Assembly: GCF_002742285.1 (NCBI RefSeq)
Contig: NZ_MDGM01000012.1
Span: forward strand, 806,001 to 870,000
Source: Paramylibacter kogurei
GTDB taxonomy: Bacteria > Pseudomonadota > Alphaproteobacteria > Rhodobacterales > Rhodobacteraceae
Direction: 5' to 3'
Length of the DNA: 64,000 nucleotides
Shown: piece by piece, positions 36,944 through 47,278 of the stretch
Numbering within the stretch: the stretch's first letter is position 1
How the letters are laid out: each line of letters begins with the position of its first letter
The notes under the pieces: model-generated
Database searches by the model: none
What the model was told of the DNA's origin: nothing
The model's input: only the letters and a program-made list of their open reading frames with translations
Translations under genes and position numbers: made by a program

Positions 36944-37408
36944 CTAACGCTTTGAATTATCGTTGATAATGTCATTTAACGCGACATCAGTCATATTGAG
37001 TTTGATAGTGTCTAAAATTCGTTCCAACGCCGCCCAATCATCTGCACTTACAGAATTTTTAAGATGGGTTTGAATGTCTTGAACCAAAGGCAAAACCTGT
37101 TGTTGCAGCGCACGCCCTGCATCGGACACGACGATATAGGTTTTGCGCCGATCCGATTGCGAGCGTACCCGTGCTACCAGTCCCTTTTTTTCCAACCGAT
37201 CAAGGATTCCAACAAGGCTCGGCGCGGGGAGCAATGCTTGTTTTGAAATCTCGATTGCGGTGGTTTTTTCTGATGTCCATAACATGCGCAAAACACGCCA
37301 TTGTTGTTCTGTCAGATCAAACCGTGCGAATAATTCTCGGTGAACCGGCATTACCGCATCCAGCGTGTAATTTAGAATCATCGGGAGTGATCGTTGAAAA
37401 CTTTGCAT
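36944..37408 (-). CDS. hpaR: MarR-family regulator (HpaR-like)
   Basis: A winged-helix repressor of 154 residues. The recognition region is EISKQALLPAPSLVGILDRLEKKGLV followed by the wing RVRSQSDRRKTYI, and both termini are helical for dimerisation. The opening block FQRSLPMILNYTLDAVMP is characteristic of the homoprotocatechuate regulator HpaR. The neighbour hpaB supports the assignment. Starts at 37408 and 37417 are both possible; 37408 fits the family better. A 14-bp palindrome lies just upstream. Confidence 0.88.
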   Translation of the reverse strand: MQSFQRSLPMILNYTLDAVMPVHRELFARFDLTEQQWRVLRMLWTSEKTTAIEISKQALLPAPSLVGILDRLEKKGLVARVRSQSDRRKTYIVVSDAGRALQQQVLPLVQDIQTHLKNSVSADDWAALERILDTIKLNMTDVALNDIINDNSKR

Positions 37409-37425
37409 GATGTACATCCAAATTA

Positions 37426-37439
37426 ATTAATATATTAAT
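37426..37439. promoter_or_regulatory. MarR-type operator palindrome
   Basis: A perfect 14-bp dyad, ATTAATATATTAAT, 17 bases before the hpaR start codon, in the gap between pobA and hpaR. Its size and AT content suit autoregulation by the MarR protein. Confidence 0.55.
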
Positions 37440-37470
37440 AATTTAGATATGCAATTTAATCAAGAAAAAT

Positions 37471-38658
<1,188 letters not shown>

Positions 38659-38720
38659 TTAGGTTACATTAACGCGGACAGGGGCAATTCCAAATTGGTT
38701 TGATGTTATGCGTTATTCAC

Positions 38721-40925
38721 TTAGGCTATAGGTGGCTTGATCGCGGTCAACAAAAACTGTTCCAAAACATCTGCATCGACGGGTTTCAGCATAAGCTGCA
38801 ATCCTGCCTCTTTGCATTTTCGACGCAGTTCACCAGATCGATTTGCCGAAATGATACGGGTTGGGATGTCATTGTGTTTTTGCAAAATGGTTTGCGCCAG
38901 ATTGATACCGTCATCCCCATAATCAAGTTGATAATCGATCACCATCGCATCGGGCATGATTTGGATTTCATCAAGCAAATCCAACGCCTCTGGTGCGCTG
39001 GCGACGTCTAATACGTTGATATCCCATTTGTTTAATAACAACACCATTGCGCGGCGTAATTCTTGATCGTTTTCCACCAACAGGACAATCAAACCTTGGT
39101 TTTGCAAACTGTTGCGTGGTGAATATTTTGAATTTTGCGTCGTTGGGTTGGATTGGATTTGATCGGAAATGGGGACATTTACGAAAAACCCCGAACCTTT
39201 GCCCAAAACGGACCAAAGCTGGAGCGGATGGCCAAGCTGTTCACAGGCGCGTTCAACAATTGCAAGGCCAAGCCCCATGCCCTCGGATGCGCTGGCACGG
39301 GTTTCAAGGCGTTGAAATTCATCAAAAATAATGGCCTGATCTGGTTCGCTAATGCCGCGCCCTGTGTCCCAAACCTCTAGCCTTAGCGATCCACCGTTGC
39401 GTCGCGCACCCACCAAAATACGCCCCTGATCGGTATATCGAATGGCGTTGCTGATAAGGTTTTGCAAAATACGGCGCAGATAGGATGGATCGGAACGCAC
39501 TGTGACGCTGCTATTCACCACAACAAGTTCCAAGTTTTTGAGTGCCGCAATCGGTTGGAATTCATTTTTCAACGTCGTCAAAATATCGCTCAGTCTAAAA
39601 TTACCAACCTCAAGTGATGCAGAACCTGAATCAAGTTTCGAAATTTCCAACAAATCTTCGATAATGGTTTCAACGCTTAACAATGCCTGTTCTGCCTTGG
39701 CCAAGATTTCTTGGTTTGCCTTATCTGACAGCGCAGCAAGATAGAGTTTTGCCGCGGACAGGGGTTGCAATAAATCATGGCTTGCGGCAGCAACAAATCG
39801 GTTTTTTGATGCGTTTGCGCGTTCGGCGGATTGCAATGCCTGTTGCAAATTATCGGTGCGTTCTTCGACCCGTAGTTCCAGCGTTTCGTTGGCGCGTGCC
39901 AACATACGGGTGGCGGATCGTTCGGCGGATACATCGGTGAGGCTGATTACAAAACCACCATCGGGCATACGGCGGACAAAGGCATCCAGAATTTGCCCAC
40001 TTTTGGAGGTCACCTCAAATGACAAAGGACGTCGAACATTTGGGGATTCCACCCAATTATTCAAAATTTGCATCACCTTGAGGTTTTCCGCGCCAAAACT
40101 GCTGCGCAGATTGTCAACAACCCGCGTAAACCCAACCCCCATACGAAGCGATTTTGATTTCAGGCTCAGCAGGCTATTGAGGCTTCGGTTCCAACCGATC
40201 AAACGTGATTGTTTGTCAAAAATCGCAACCGCTTGGTTCAAATGGTCCAACGTGGCTTTGATCATCCGCGCCTGATCGTCCAGCAATTTATCCCGCTCTT
40301 CGCGTTCGGTGCGGATGATGTCGGTGACATCGGTTTGCATGATTACGGTGCTGCCGTTCAAAGTGCGATCGGTGCTGACCTGTAACCACTGGTCATCATC
40401 AATTGCGATATTGAACACCGCGTGTGGTTTTTTGTGCAACTCCTTGCGATCAGCCGCCCAATTTTGGCGGTTGGTTCCTTCGGGTGGGATTAAATGTGGG
40501 CTATTGGCGGCAAGGTCAATGAAATCATTCAACATTAACCCAGGTGCCAATTTCGGGCGGATATCGGGCAGGGCGGTGCAAAAACGGCTGTTGTTCATCA
40601 CCAGAACATCGTTTGAATCAAACAATGCGAAACCTTCTTCGATGGCCTCGATGGCGTTAAACATATCTTCGCGTGCAGATTCTGTGGCATCCATCGCACT
40701 GGCAAGGTTTTCGTTGGATTGATTCAACAGGTGCAATGCCTGTTCCAATTCGGCAGTGCGTTTGCGCACCTGATCCTCTAGCAGGACTGCACGTTCAAAT
40801 TGGGCATAGGCATCGCCGTTTTTATTGGTGTCTTGTTCAACACGCCGCATCAGCGCATCAACAATTTTCAACAGCTTTTCATTTTGCTCGGTGATTGGTT
40901 TGGATGTATCGACCAGAGAATTCAT
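38721..40925 (-). CDS. hybrid sensor histidine kinase (NahK-like)
   Basis: A soluble hybrid kinase of 734 residues without transmembrane segments. Order: N-terminal coiled coil (about 25-80), PAS domain (about 85-195), PAS domain (about 215-330), coiled coil, HisKA with His383 in AASHDLLQPLSAA, HATPase with GRGISEPDQ and GMGLGLAIVE, and a C-terminal receiver with Asp664 in VIDYQLDY. The architecture, the HDLLQPL motif and the adjacent FIST gene match NahK, which NosP inhibits on binding NO in Pseudomonas and related bacteria. It lies 3 bases after the FIST gene. Confidence 0.85.
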   Translation of the reverse strand: MNSLVDTSKPITEQNEKLLKIVDALMRRVEQDTNKNGDAYAQFERAVLLEDQVRKRTAELEQALHLLNQSNENLASAMDATESAREDMFNAIEAIEEGFALFDSNDVLVMNNSRFCTALPDIRPKLAPGLMLNDFIDLAANSPHLIPPEGTNRQNWAADRKELHKKPHAVFNIAIDDDQWLQVSTDRTLNGSTVIMQTDVTDIIRTEREERDKLLDDQARMIKATLDHLNQAVAIFDKQSRLIGWNRSLNSLLSLKSKSLRMGVGFTRVVDNLRSSFGAENLKVMQILNNWVESPNVRRPLSFEVTSKSGQILDAFVRRMPDGGFVISLTDVSAERSATRMLARANETLELRVEERTDNLQQALQSAERANASKNRFVAAASHDLLQPLSAAKLYLAALSDKANQEILAKAEQALLSVETIIEDLLEISKLDSGSASLEVGNFRLSDILTTLKNEFQPIAALKNLELVVVNSSVTVRSDPSYLRRILQNLISNAIRYTDQGRILVGARRNGGSLRLEVWDTGRGISEPDQAIIFDEFQRLETRASASEGMGLGLAIVERACEQLGHPLQLWSVLGKGSGFFVNVPISDQIQSNPTTQNSKYSPRNSLQNQGLIVLLVENDQELRRAMVLLLNKWDINVLDVASAPEALDLLDEIQIMPDAMVIDYQLDYGDDGINLAQTILQKHNDIPTRIISANRSGELRRKCKEAGLQLMLKPVDADVLEQFLLTAIKPPIA

Positions 40926-40928
40926 GCG

Positions 40929-42068
40929 TTACACTTTGTTTTCAGGTCGATAAATCGCGACACCTGTCATGGTTTGGTTCACATGCATTGCGCCAAATTG
41001 TTCGCCATAGGTGTTAAATCCGATTGCGCGGTTTTTGGCCATGATGTTGGACAATGCAATTGTTTTTTGGCCTTGGGCTGCTTCTAATCTGCGTAAAATA
41101 CAATCGCAAATCAACATACAATCGAGTGATCCTTGATCGGCAATTTTGGAAAATTCACGTTCCAGATGGGTTTCCATATCTTCGGCATCTGCAAGCGTTA
41201 AAACCAACCCTTCATCAATGGCCGAGAAAAACACCAGATCGTTGTCTTTGGTCACCTGTTGGATGGCACGCACATGATGGCGCCCACCCACGCGTACCAC
41301 CAATGGGTTGGATGCAAATGTAAATTCGGATAGCTGGTTTGGGTCCTTGCCCAAGATACGCGCATATTCACGTGCTGCGGGTTCGGCGTTGATTTCATGC
41401 ACGATACGTCGCGCAGGATCGGCGCGGGTCACAACCATTTTTTCGCTGCTTGCCGACAGATGATCAAGGCTAAAGGTTTCAATCACACAATCGCTACGAA
41501 TAAATGTTAAAACGGCTGCGTTTTGGTGGCTGGTACCATTGAAAGAAACAAAGGTTTTTTCAAATCGCGTACCATCGCCCGCAGAACCGCCAAACAATGG
41601 CACAGGGCCAAGGCCCGATGATATTTTGCTGACCAATTGATCCTCAAACAGAGATAATCCATCCACGATCAAAAACGCAACTTCGTGCGAAAATGTCGGA
41701 TTTGCATCGGTTAATTCGGTGCGCGCACGGATCATATCGCCGATAAGGTCGGTCGCATTCACCGATGTCACATCGTTGATAAGTATCGTTTTTGTCGAAA
41801 AATGCGCATTTGGTAATCCTACCGCGACTATCTGATCTTCGGTATAGCCAGACATGATTTCGCCTGCTGTGGTACAGGCGACAATACGATCGGTTTTAAA
41901 TGCGCTTTGGGCAAGATGCACAACGTTGTCAAAATCTGCACTGGGAGACACGTATAAAAATACATGTGCAAAATCTTGGCCCAATTCATCTGCAAGAATT
42001 TGAATAGCATTTGGATGATGCGCCGCAACAGATGCGGATCGCACGATGTGATCAATTTGTTGATTCAC
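40929..42068 (-). CDS. FIST-domain protein (NosP-like nitric oxide sensor)
   Basis: A 379-residue soluble protein of the FIST family: FIST_N (about 25-220) with DNVVHLAQSAFK and GCTTAGEI-like strands, then FIST_C (about 225-365). In Pseudomonas aeruginosa, Shewanella and Vibrio, NosP proteins of this family bind heme, sense NO and control the neighbouring kinase NahK. The same order occurs here, kinase gene directly downstream. Heme ligation cannot be seen from sequence. Two GTG starts lie in tandem (42071 and 42068); the second has better spacing to GGGAGGGG. It is probably co-transcribed with the response regulator. Confidence 0.83.
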   Translation of the reverse strand: MNQQIDHIVRSASVAAHHPNAIQILADELGQDFAHVFLYVSPSADFDNVVHLAQSAFKTDRIVACTTAGEIMSGYTEDQIVAVGLPNAHFSTKTILINDVTSVNATDLIGDMIRARTELTDANPTFSHEVAFLIVDGLSLFEDQLVSKISSGLGPVPLFGGSAGDGTRFEKTFVSFNGTSHQNAAVLTFIRSDCVIETFSLDHLSASSEKMVVTRADPARRIVHEINAEPAAREYARILGKDPNQLSEFTFASNPLVVRVGGRHHVRAIQQVTKDNDLVFFSAIDEGLVLTLADAEDMETHLEREFSKIADQGSLDCMLICDCILRRLEAAQGQKTIALSNIMAKNRAIGFNTYGEQFGAMHVNQTMTGVAIYRPENKV

Positions 42069-42092
42069 CACAAACCCCTCCCAAAGTTGTGG

Positions 42093-42806
42093 TTAATGTG
42101 TATTCACGTCCGTTTGCATTTGCGCAAGGTTTTGGAACTTTGCCTGTTGCAGCAACAAAACCGCCTGTGTGCGATTTTGCGCGTTTAGTTTTCGCAAAAT
42201 GGCCGTGATATGAGCCTTCACCGTAGCCTCTGCAATCGACAATTCATAGGCAATTTGTTTGTTTAATTTCCCATCACTCATCAGGCGCAAAATGCGGCCT
42301 TGCTGACGGGTTAATGTGGCAAGGCGATCAATAACGATTTGTGGTGAATCTTTGTCAGTTTCGGCATTTGGAGATTCCACAAATTCTGGGGGTAGATATG
42401 TTTTCCCGCTGCGCAGTGTTTCAAACGCCTGTTTAAACACCTCTTTTGGGCTGTGTTTAGGGATAAATCCATTTGCACCAGCGGCAATTGTGGATCGGAT
42501 CATTTGATTGTCCGACATGGATGATACAACAACGATAATTAGTTTTTCGTTGCGTGCACGAATGCGCATTAACCCATCTAAACCGTTTACGTCAGGCAGG
42601 CTGAGATCGAGCAAAACAATATCGGGGGTTAATCCCGCATCAAGTTTATCCAACGCATCTTGTAATGATGCAGCGGTATCTGGTGTTTCGATGTCTGATA
42701 CCATTTGCACGATTAACGATAATGCATCACAAAATAAGGGGTGATCATCAACGATCAACGCTGAATTGAGATCAATTTGAAGCTGTTCCGTTGCGCTCTC
42801 TGTCAT
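42093..42806 (-). CDS. NarL/LuxR-family response regulator
   Basis: A two-domain regulator of 237 residues: receiver domain with Asp67 in IVLLDLSLPD, and a C-terminal LuxR-type helix-turn-helix (LNKQIAYELSIAEATVKAHI, about 175-200). Relatives AgmR/ErbR, ExaE and FlhR control PQQ alcohol dehydrogenase and C1 genes in Pseudomonas and Paracoccus. It is the first gene of the trio with the NosP-like and NahK-like genes, so the hybrid kinase is the likely phosphodonor. It is divergent from the cox operon; the shared TTGGTCGTAT element lies about 90 bases upstream, making that promoter a candidate target. Confidence 0.9.
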   Translation of the reverse strand: MTESATEQLQIDLNSALIVDDHPLFCDALSLIVQMVSDIETPDTAASLQDALDKLDAGLTPDIVLLDLSLPDVNGLDGLMRIRARNEKLIIVVVSSMSDNQMIRSTIAAGANGFIPKHSPKEVFKQAFETLRSGKTYLPPEFVESPNAETDKDSPQIVIDRLATLTRQQGRILRLMSDGKLNKQIAYELSIAEATVKAHITAILRKLNAQNRTQAVLLLQQAKFQNLAQMQTDVNTH

Positions 42807-42898
42807 TGATTACTTTCACAAAGTTTGATGGTCACATCAGATAATGGCTTACGCTAGCGAATATGGCTGATCTATTCAACTGATTGGCGACTTGGACA

Positions 42899-42908
42899 TT
42901 GGTCGTAT
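42899..42908 (+). promoter_or_regulatory. TTGGTCGTAT element upstream of coxG
   Basis: TTGGTCGTAT ends 54 bases before the coxG start codon; a CATAGA -10-like hexamer lies 20 bases downstream of it (42929-42934). The same ten bases occur 55 bases before the ABC gene at 54002. Candidate activator site of the neighbouring response regulator. Confidence 0.4.
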
Positions 42909-42962
42909 TTAGGGTTTTGCAGTTCAAGCATAGAGTTACCCCATTATTGGGAGACAAGAATC

Positions 42963-43487
42963 GTGGAATTAAAAGATACCCGCGTGATCAAGGCCGATCC
43001 AGCAACAGTATGGAAAGCAATCCTTGATCCCGAAGTGTTAAAGGCATGCGTGCCAGGTTGCCAAGAAATGACAGGCAACGCCGAACAAGGATTTACAGCA
43101 ACCGTTGTACAGCGTGTAGGGCCGGTAAAGGCCACGTTTAAGGGCATTGTTAATTTGTCCGATATGAACGCGCCAAACAGCCTGACAATCAGCGGCGAGG
43201 GCCAGGGCGGTGTTGCAGGATTTGCCAAAGGTGGTGCGGATGTAACCCTAACGCCAAATGGCGAGGGTACAGAGCTTACGTATAACGTAGAGGCCAAAGT
43301 GGGTGGTAAACTTGCCCAACTTGGATCGCGTATCATTGACAGTTTCGCCAGCAAAATGGCGGATCAGTTTTTTCAAAAATTTCAAGATATCGTCGAAGGT
43401 GGGGGCGCACCCGCTGCCAGCACAGCACAACCCGTTAAACAGGGTGGGTTCTGGGCATGGCTAAAACGTTTGTTTGGCGGCGCATAA
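42963..43487 (+). CDS. coxG: CoxG-like SRPBCC protein
   Basis: A 174-residue protein of the carbon monoxide dehydrogenase subunit G family. It has the START-like fold ([20 protein letters not shown] at the start) and a C-terminal hydrophobic/basic tail ([11 protein letters not shown]) that may anchor it to the membrane. In Oligotropha CoxG helps recruit the dehydrogenase to the membrane. The start is a GTG at 42963 with GGGAG upstream. It is the first gene of the operon, 21 bases before coxS, and has the shared promoter element. Confidence 0.9.
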   Translation: MELKDTRVIKADPATVWKAILDPEVLKACVPGCQEMTGNAEQGFTATVVQRVGPVKATFKGIVNLSDMNAPNSLTISGEGQGGVAGFAKGGADVTLTPNGEGTELTYNVEAKVGGKLAQLGSRIIDSFASKMADQFFQKFQDIVEGGGAPAASTAQPVKQGGFWAWLKRLFGGA

Positions 43488-43508
43488 ATTACAATAGCGG
43501 AGGAAAAA

Positions 43509-43994
43509 ATGACAAAAATAACGATGACAGTAAACGGAAAGGCCGCGAGCGCGGATGTTTCCGATAACACCTTGCTGGTGGAATATATACGTGAACATCT
43601 GCGCCTGACGGGCACACATGTTGGTTGTGATACCAGCCAATGCGGCGCATGTGTTGTGCATGTGAACGGCCAAGCAATGAAATCTTGCACGATGCTTGCC
43701 GCCGCTGCCGAAGGTGCTGAAGTAACCACCGTTGAAGGGTTGGCCGCATCCAAGGATGATCTGCACCCGATGCAATTGGCATTTAAAGAAAACCACGGTC
43801 TGCAATGCGGTTTCTGCACACCTGGCATGATTATGACAGCCACCGATATGGTCAAACGATATCAGGAAGCGGGCAAAGAATTGACCGAAGACGCCATTCG
43901 CCACGAGCTTGAGGGCAATATCTGCCGCTGCACGGGGTATCATAACATCGTGAAATCCATTCAGGACGGCGCGTCCAAAATGACAACCGCTTAA
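43509..43994 (+). CDS. coxS: CO-dehydrogenase-type 2Fe-2S subunit
   Basis: Small subunit of a molybdenum hydroxylase, 161 residues, carrying two [2Fe-2S] clusters that pass electrons from the molybdenum site to FAD. The plant-ferredoxin-type cluster ligands are CDTSQCGAC plus a later Cys (KSCTM), and the second, four-helix domain has CGFCTPGM and [11 protein letters not shown]. It starts after GGAGGAAAAA. Order S-L-M, as here, is that of form II cox operons. Confidence 0.95.
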   Translation: MTKITMTVNGKAASADVSDNTLLVEYIREHLRLTGTHVGCDTSQCGACVVHVNGQAMKSCTMLAAAAEGAEVTTVEGLAASKDDLHPMQLAFKENHGLQCGFCTPGMIMTATDMVKRYQEAGKELTEDAIRHELEGNICRCTGYHNIVKSIQDGASKMTTA

Positions 43995-44007
43995 GGGAGG
44001 AAAAACC

Positions 44008-46365
44008 ATGAGTGAAGGAATTGGCGCAAGAGTCCTGCGCAAAGAGGACAAACGTTTTATCACAGGCAAGGGGCGTTACACCGATGATATCATCGAGCCA
44101 AACCAAGCCTACGCCGCATTCGTGCGATCACCACATGCACATGCCAAAGTGAATGGCATTGATGCATCCGCCGCATTGGCGATGGATGGCGTTGTGGATG
44201 TTTTGAACGGTCATCAATTAACAGGTGATGGTATTGGTAATATCATCTGTGGTTGGGGTGTAACATCCAAGGATGGCACACCGATGAACATGGGGGCATG
44301 GTCCGCACTTGCCACTGATACGGTGCGCTATGTGGGTGATGCGGTTGCGGTTGTGATTGCGGACAGCAAAGAAATCGCCAAACTGGCGGCGGAATCCGTG
44401 GTCGTTGATTATGAAACGCTTCCTGTTGTTGTTGGCTCTGTCGAGGCATTGGCAGATGGCGCACCACAAATTCACGAAAACGCACCGGGCAATCTCATCT
44501 TTGATTGGGAAATTGGTAACAAGGAACCAACCGATGCGGCTTTGGCAAGCGCAGAACATATTGTCGAGATGGACATTGTGAACAACCGTTTGGCGCCAAA
44601 TCCGATGGAGCCACGTTCAGCAATCGCAACATTTAATGAATCCGAAGATCATTATACCCTATATACTACATCGCAAAATCCACATGTTGCACGTTTGGTT
44701 TTGTCTGCGTTTTATAACGTAGCACCTGAACACAAACTACGTGTGATTGCACCTGATGTTGGTGGTGGTTTTGGGTCCAAGATTTATATCTATCCCGAAG
44801 AAATCACATGTCTGTGGGCATCCATGAAAACCAATCGTTCGGTGAAATGGACATCCGATCGCACAGAGGCATTTTTAACAGATGCACATGGTCGCGATCA
44901 CGTCACACATGCCACGATGGGGCTGGACAAAAACCACAAAATCGTTGGGTTGAAGGTAAATACCAAGGCCAACCTTGGCGCGTATATGTCGCTGTTTAGC
45001 TCGGCCACGCCAACCTATCTTTATGCCACATTGCTGTCTGGTCAGTATAACATCGAAAATGTTTATGCTGATGTGCAGGGTGTTTATACAAACACCGTGC
45101 CAGTGGATGCATATCGCGGTGCAGGGCGACCAGAGGCCAGTTTCGTTATGGAACGCATGATGGAAACCGCTGCACGCCAGTTGGGTGTTGATCCGGCCGA
45201 ATTGCGTTTAAAAAACTTTGTCAAAGAATTCCCGCATCAAACGCCTGTTATTATGGCCTATGACAGCGGTGATTTTGCAGCGAACCAAAAACAAGCAATG
45301 GACGCTGCCGATTACAAAGGGTTCGAAAAACGTCGGGCAGAGGCCGCAAAACGTGGCAAGCTGCGCGGGATTGGTTTTTCAAACTATATCGAGGCATGCG
45401 GTATCGCACCGTCCGCCGCGGTCGGGAGCCTTGGCGCCGGCGTTGGCCTGTGGGAAAGTGCCGAGGTACGGGTAAACCCCGTTGGCACTATTGAAATCCT
45501 GACAGGTTCACACAGCCACGGGCAAGGCCACGAAACCACATTCACACAAATTGTAGCGGAACGTTTTGGTCTGCCGACGGAAAACATTTCCATCGTGCAC
45601 GGCGACACGGACAAGGTACAATTTGGCATGGGTACCTATGGTTCCCGCTCTGGCGCGGTTGGCATGTCCGCCATCGTCAAGGCAATGGACAAGGTAGAGG
45701 CCAAGGTCAAAAAAATCGGCGCACATGTGCTGGAAGCATCCGAAGATGACATCATCATCGAAGATGGCGCGGTCAAGGTGAAGGGTACGGATAAACAGAT
45801 GTTGTGGCACGAGGTCGGCCTTGCCGCCTATACCGCGCATAATATCCCAGAGGGCATGGAACCAGGTCTAAAAGAATCTGCGTTTTATGATCCAAGCAAC
45901 TTTACCTTCCCTGCGGGCTGTTACATTTGCGAGGTCGAGGTTGATCCAGAAACGGGTGTGACCAAGATCATCCAATTCACAGCATCCGATGACTTTGGCA
46001 CAATTATCAACCCGATGATCGTAGAGGGCCAAGTCCACGGTGGCCTTGCCCAAGGTATCGGTCAGGCCATGTTCGAAGGTGTGGTATATGATCCCGACGG
46101 GCAACAGTTATCCGCATCATATATGGATTACTGTATGCCACGTGCGGATGATGTGCCGATGTATCAGGTTATGCATCAATCAACCGAATGCCCAGGCAAT
46201 CCATTGGGTATGAAAGGCTGTGGCGAGGCTGGCGCGATTGGATCGCCACCAGCGGTGATCAACGCGATCACAGATGCCATTGGCAACAATAACCTTAACA
46301 TGCCAGCAACCCCCAGCGCCGTTTGGGCCGCTTTGCAAGAAGCATCCAAACAAGCCGCAGAATAA
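44008..46365 (+). CDS. coxL: form II CO-dehydrogenase-type molybdopterin subunit
   Basis: Large subunit of 785 residues in the xanthine oxidase family, holding molybdopterin cytosine dinucleotide. The active-site loop is AYRGAGR (368-374), diagnostic of form II; form I enzymes carry AYXCSFR with the catalytic Cys bound to copper. Other family motifs are GGGFGSK and the terminal CGEAGAIGSPPAV with the conserved Glu. Form II enzymes are poorly understood: some support slow CO oxidation, others may use different aldehyde or N-heterocyclic substrates. CO as the substrate is therefore not certain. Confidence 0.94.
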   Translation: MSEGIGARVLRKEDKRFITGKGRYTDDIIEPNQAYAAFVRSPHAHAKVNGIDASAALAMDGVVDVLNGHQLTGDGIGNIICGWGVTSKDGTPMNMGAWSALATDTVRYVGDAVAVVIADSKEIAKLAAESVVVDYETLPVVVGSVEALADGAPQIHENAPGNLIFDWEIGNKEPTDAALASAEHIVEMDIVNNRLAPNPMEPRSAIATFNESEDHYTLYTTSQNPHVARLVLSAFYNVAPEHKLRVIAPDVGGGFGSKIYIYPEEITCLWASMKTNRSVKWTSDRTEAFLTDAHGRDHVTHATMGLDKNHKIVGLKVNTKANLGAYMSLFSSATPTYLYATLLSGQYNIENVYADVQGVYTNTVPVDAYRGAGRPEASFVMERMMETAARQLGVDPAELRLKNFVKEFPHQTPVIMAYDSGDFAANQKQAMDAADYKGFEKRRAEAAKRGKLRGIGFSNYIEACGIAPSAAVGSLGAGVGLWESAEVRVNPVGTIEILTGSHSHGQGHETTFTQIVAERFGLPTENISIVHGDTDKVQFGMGTYGSRSGAVGMSAIVKAMDKVEAKVKKIGAHVLEASEDDIIIEDGAVKVKGTDKQMLWHEVGLAAYTAHNIPEGMEPGLKESAFYDPSNFTFPAGCYICEVEVDPETGVTKIIQFTASDDFGTIINPMIVEGQVHGGLAQGIGQAMFEGVVYDPDGQQLSASYMDYCMPRADDVPMYQVMHQSTECPGNPLGMKGCGEAGAIGSPPAVINAITDAIGNNNLNMPATPSAVWAALQEASKQAAE

Positions 46366-46376
46366 GGAGAGCAAAG

Positions 46377-47210
46377 ATGTATACGACAAAATATCACAAA
46401 GCGTCTGATGCAGCCAACGCGGCATCCCTGTTGGGGGCATCGCCAGAGGCAAAAATATTGGCGGGTGGTCAAACTTTGATCCCCACCATGAAGCAACGCC
46501 TTGCAGCACCAACCGATCTGATTGATATCAGTGGCATCGCAGAGTTGCGCGGCGTGACGATCGAGGCGCGCAAAAAACTGGGCGTGTTAAAGGCAAAGGG
46601 TGGTGAAACCATCACCATCGGTGCGGCAACCACCCATTACGAGGTTGCCAATAACGCCGATCTTGCAGCGGCTTGCCCTGCGATCACTGGTTTGGCCGCC
46701 AATATTGGTGATCCAGCCGTGCGCCATCGCGGCACGATTGGCGGTTCCATTGCCAATAACGACCCTGCGGCGGATTATCCCGCAGCGTTGCTGGCGCTTG
46801 GTGCAACCATCCACACGACATCGCGTGACATTTCTGCGGATGATTTTTTCACAGGAATGTTTTCAACGGCGTTGAATGACGGCGAGGTGATTAAATCTGT
46901 GTCCTTCCAAGCACCCGCCGCCGCTGGTTATGGGAAATTCCCCGTACCTGCGTCGCGCTATGCGATGGTTGGTGTGTTTGTTGCCAAATCCATTGATGGT
47001 GATGTGCGTGTGTCTGTGACGGGCGCGGGTGATGACGGTGTATTCCGCCATGCCGGTTTGGAATCCGCACTAACATCTGATTGGTCACCAGCATCTGCCG
47101 CAGGTGTGAACGTTGGCGCCGAAGGATTGTTATCCGACATCCACGGCAATGCCGCGTATCGTGCCAATTTGATTGGTGTGATGGCCAAACGCGCTGTTGA
47201 ATCCGCTTAA
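46377..47210 (+). CDS. coxM: CO-dehydrogenase-type FAD subunit
   Basis: Medium subunit of 277 residues, binding FAD and receiving electrons from coxS. Motifs are AGGQTLIPTMK and the family TIGGSIANNDPAADYPA for FAD contact. Start is the ATG at 46377 after AAGGAG; the frame extends upstream into coxL without support. A hairpin follows in the 68-base gap to the ATPase gene. Confidence 0.94.
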   Translation: MYTTKYHKASDAANAASLLGASPEAKILAGGQTLIPTMKQRLAAPTDLIDISGIAELRGVTIEARKKLGVLKAKGGETITIGAATTHYEVANNADLAAACPAITGLAANIGDPAVRHRGTIGGSIANNDPAADYPAALLALGATIHTTSRDISADDFFTGMFSTALNDGEVIKSVSFQAPAAAGYGKFPVPASRYAMVGVFVAKSIDGDVRVSVTGAGDDGVFRHAGLESALTSDWSPASAAGVNVGAEGLLSDIHGNAAYRANLIGVMAKRAVESA

Positions 47211-47234
47211 TCGGCGGAAAACAAAACTGAAATC

Positions 47235-47258
47235 CACCAGCCCCTTGTTGGGCTGGTG
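47235..47258 (+). terminator. intercistronic hairpin between coxM and coxD
   Basis: A 9-bp perfect stem CACCAGCCC/GGGCTGGTG with a six-base loop, followed by AAGTTTGTT. Likely a partial terminator or message stabiliser separating structural from maturation genes. Confidence 0.6.
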
Positions 47259-47278
47259 AAGTTTGTTAGTGTGGCAAT

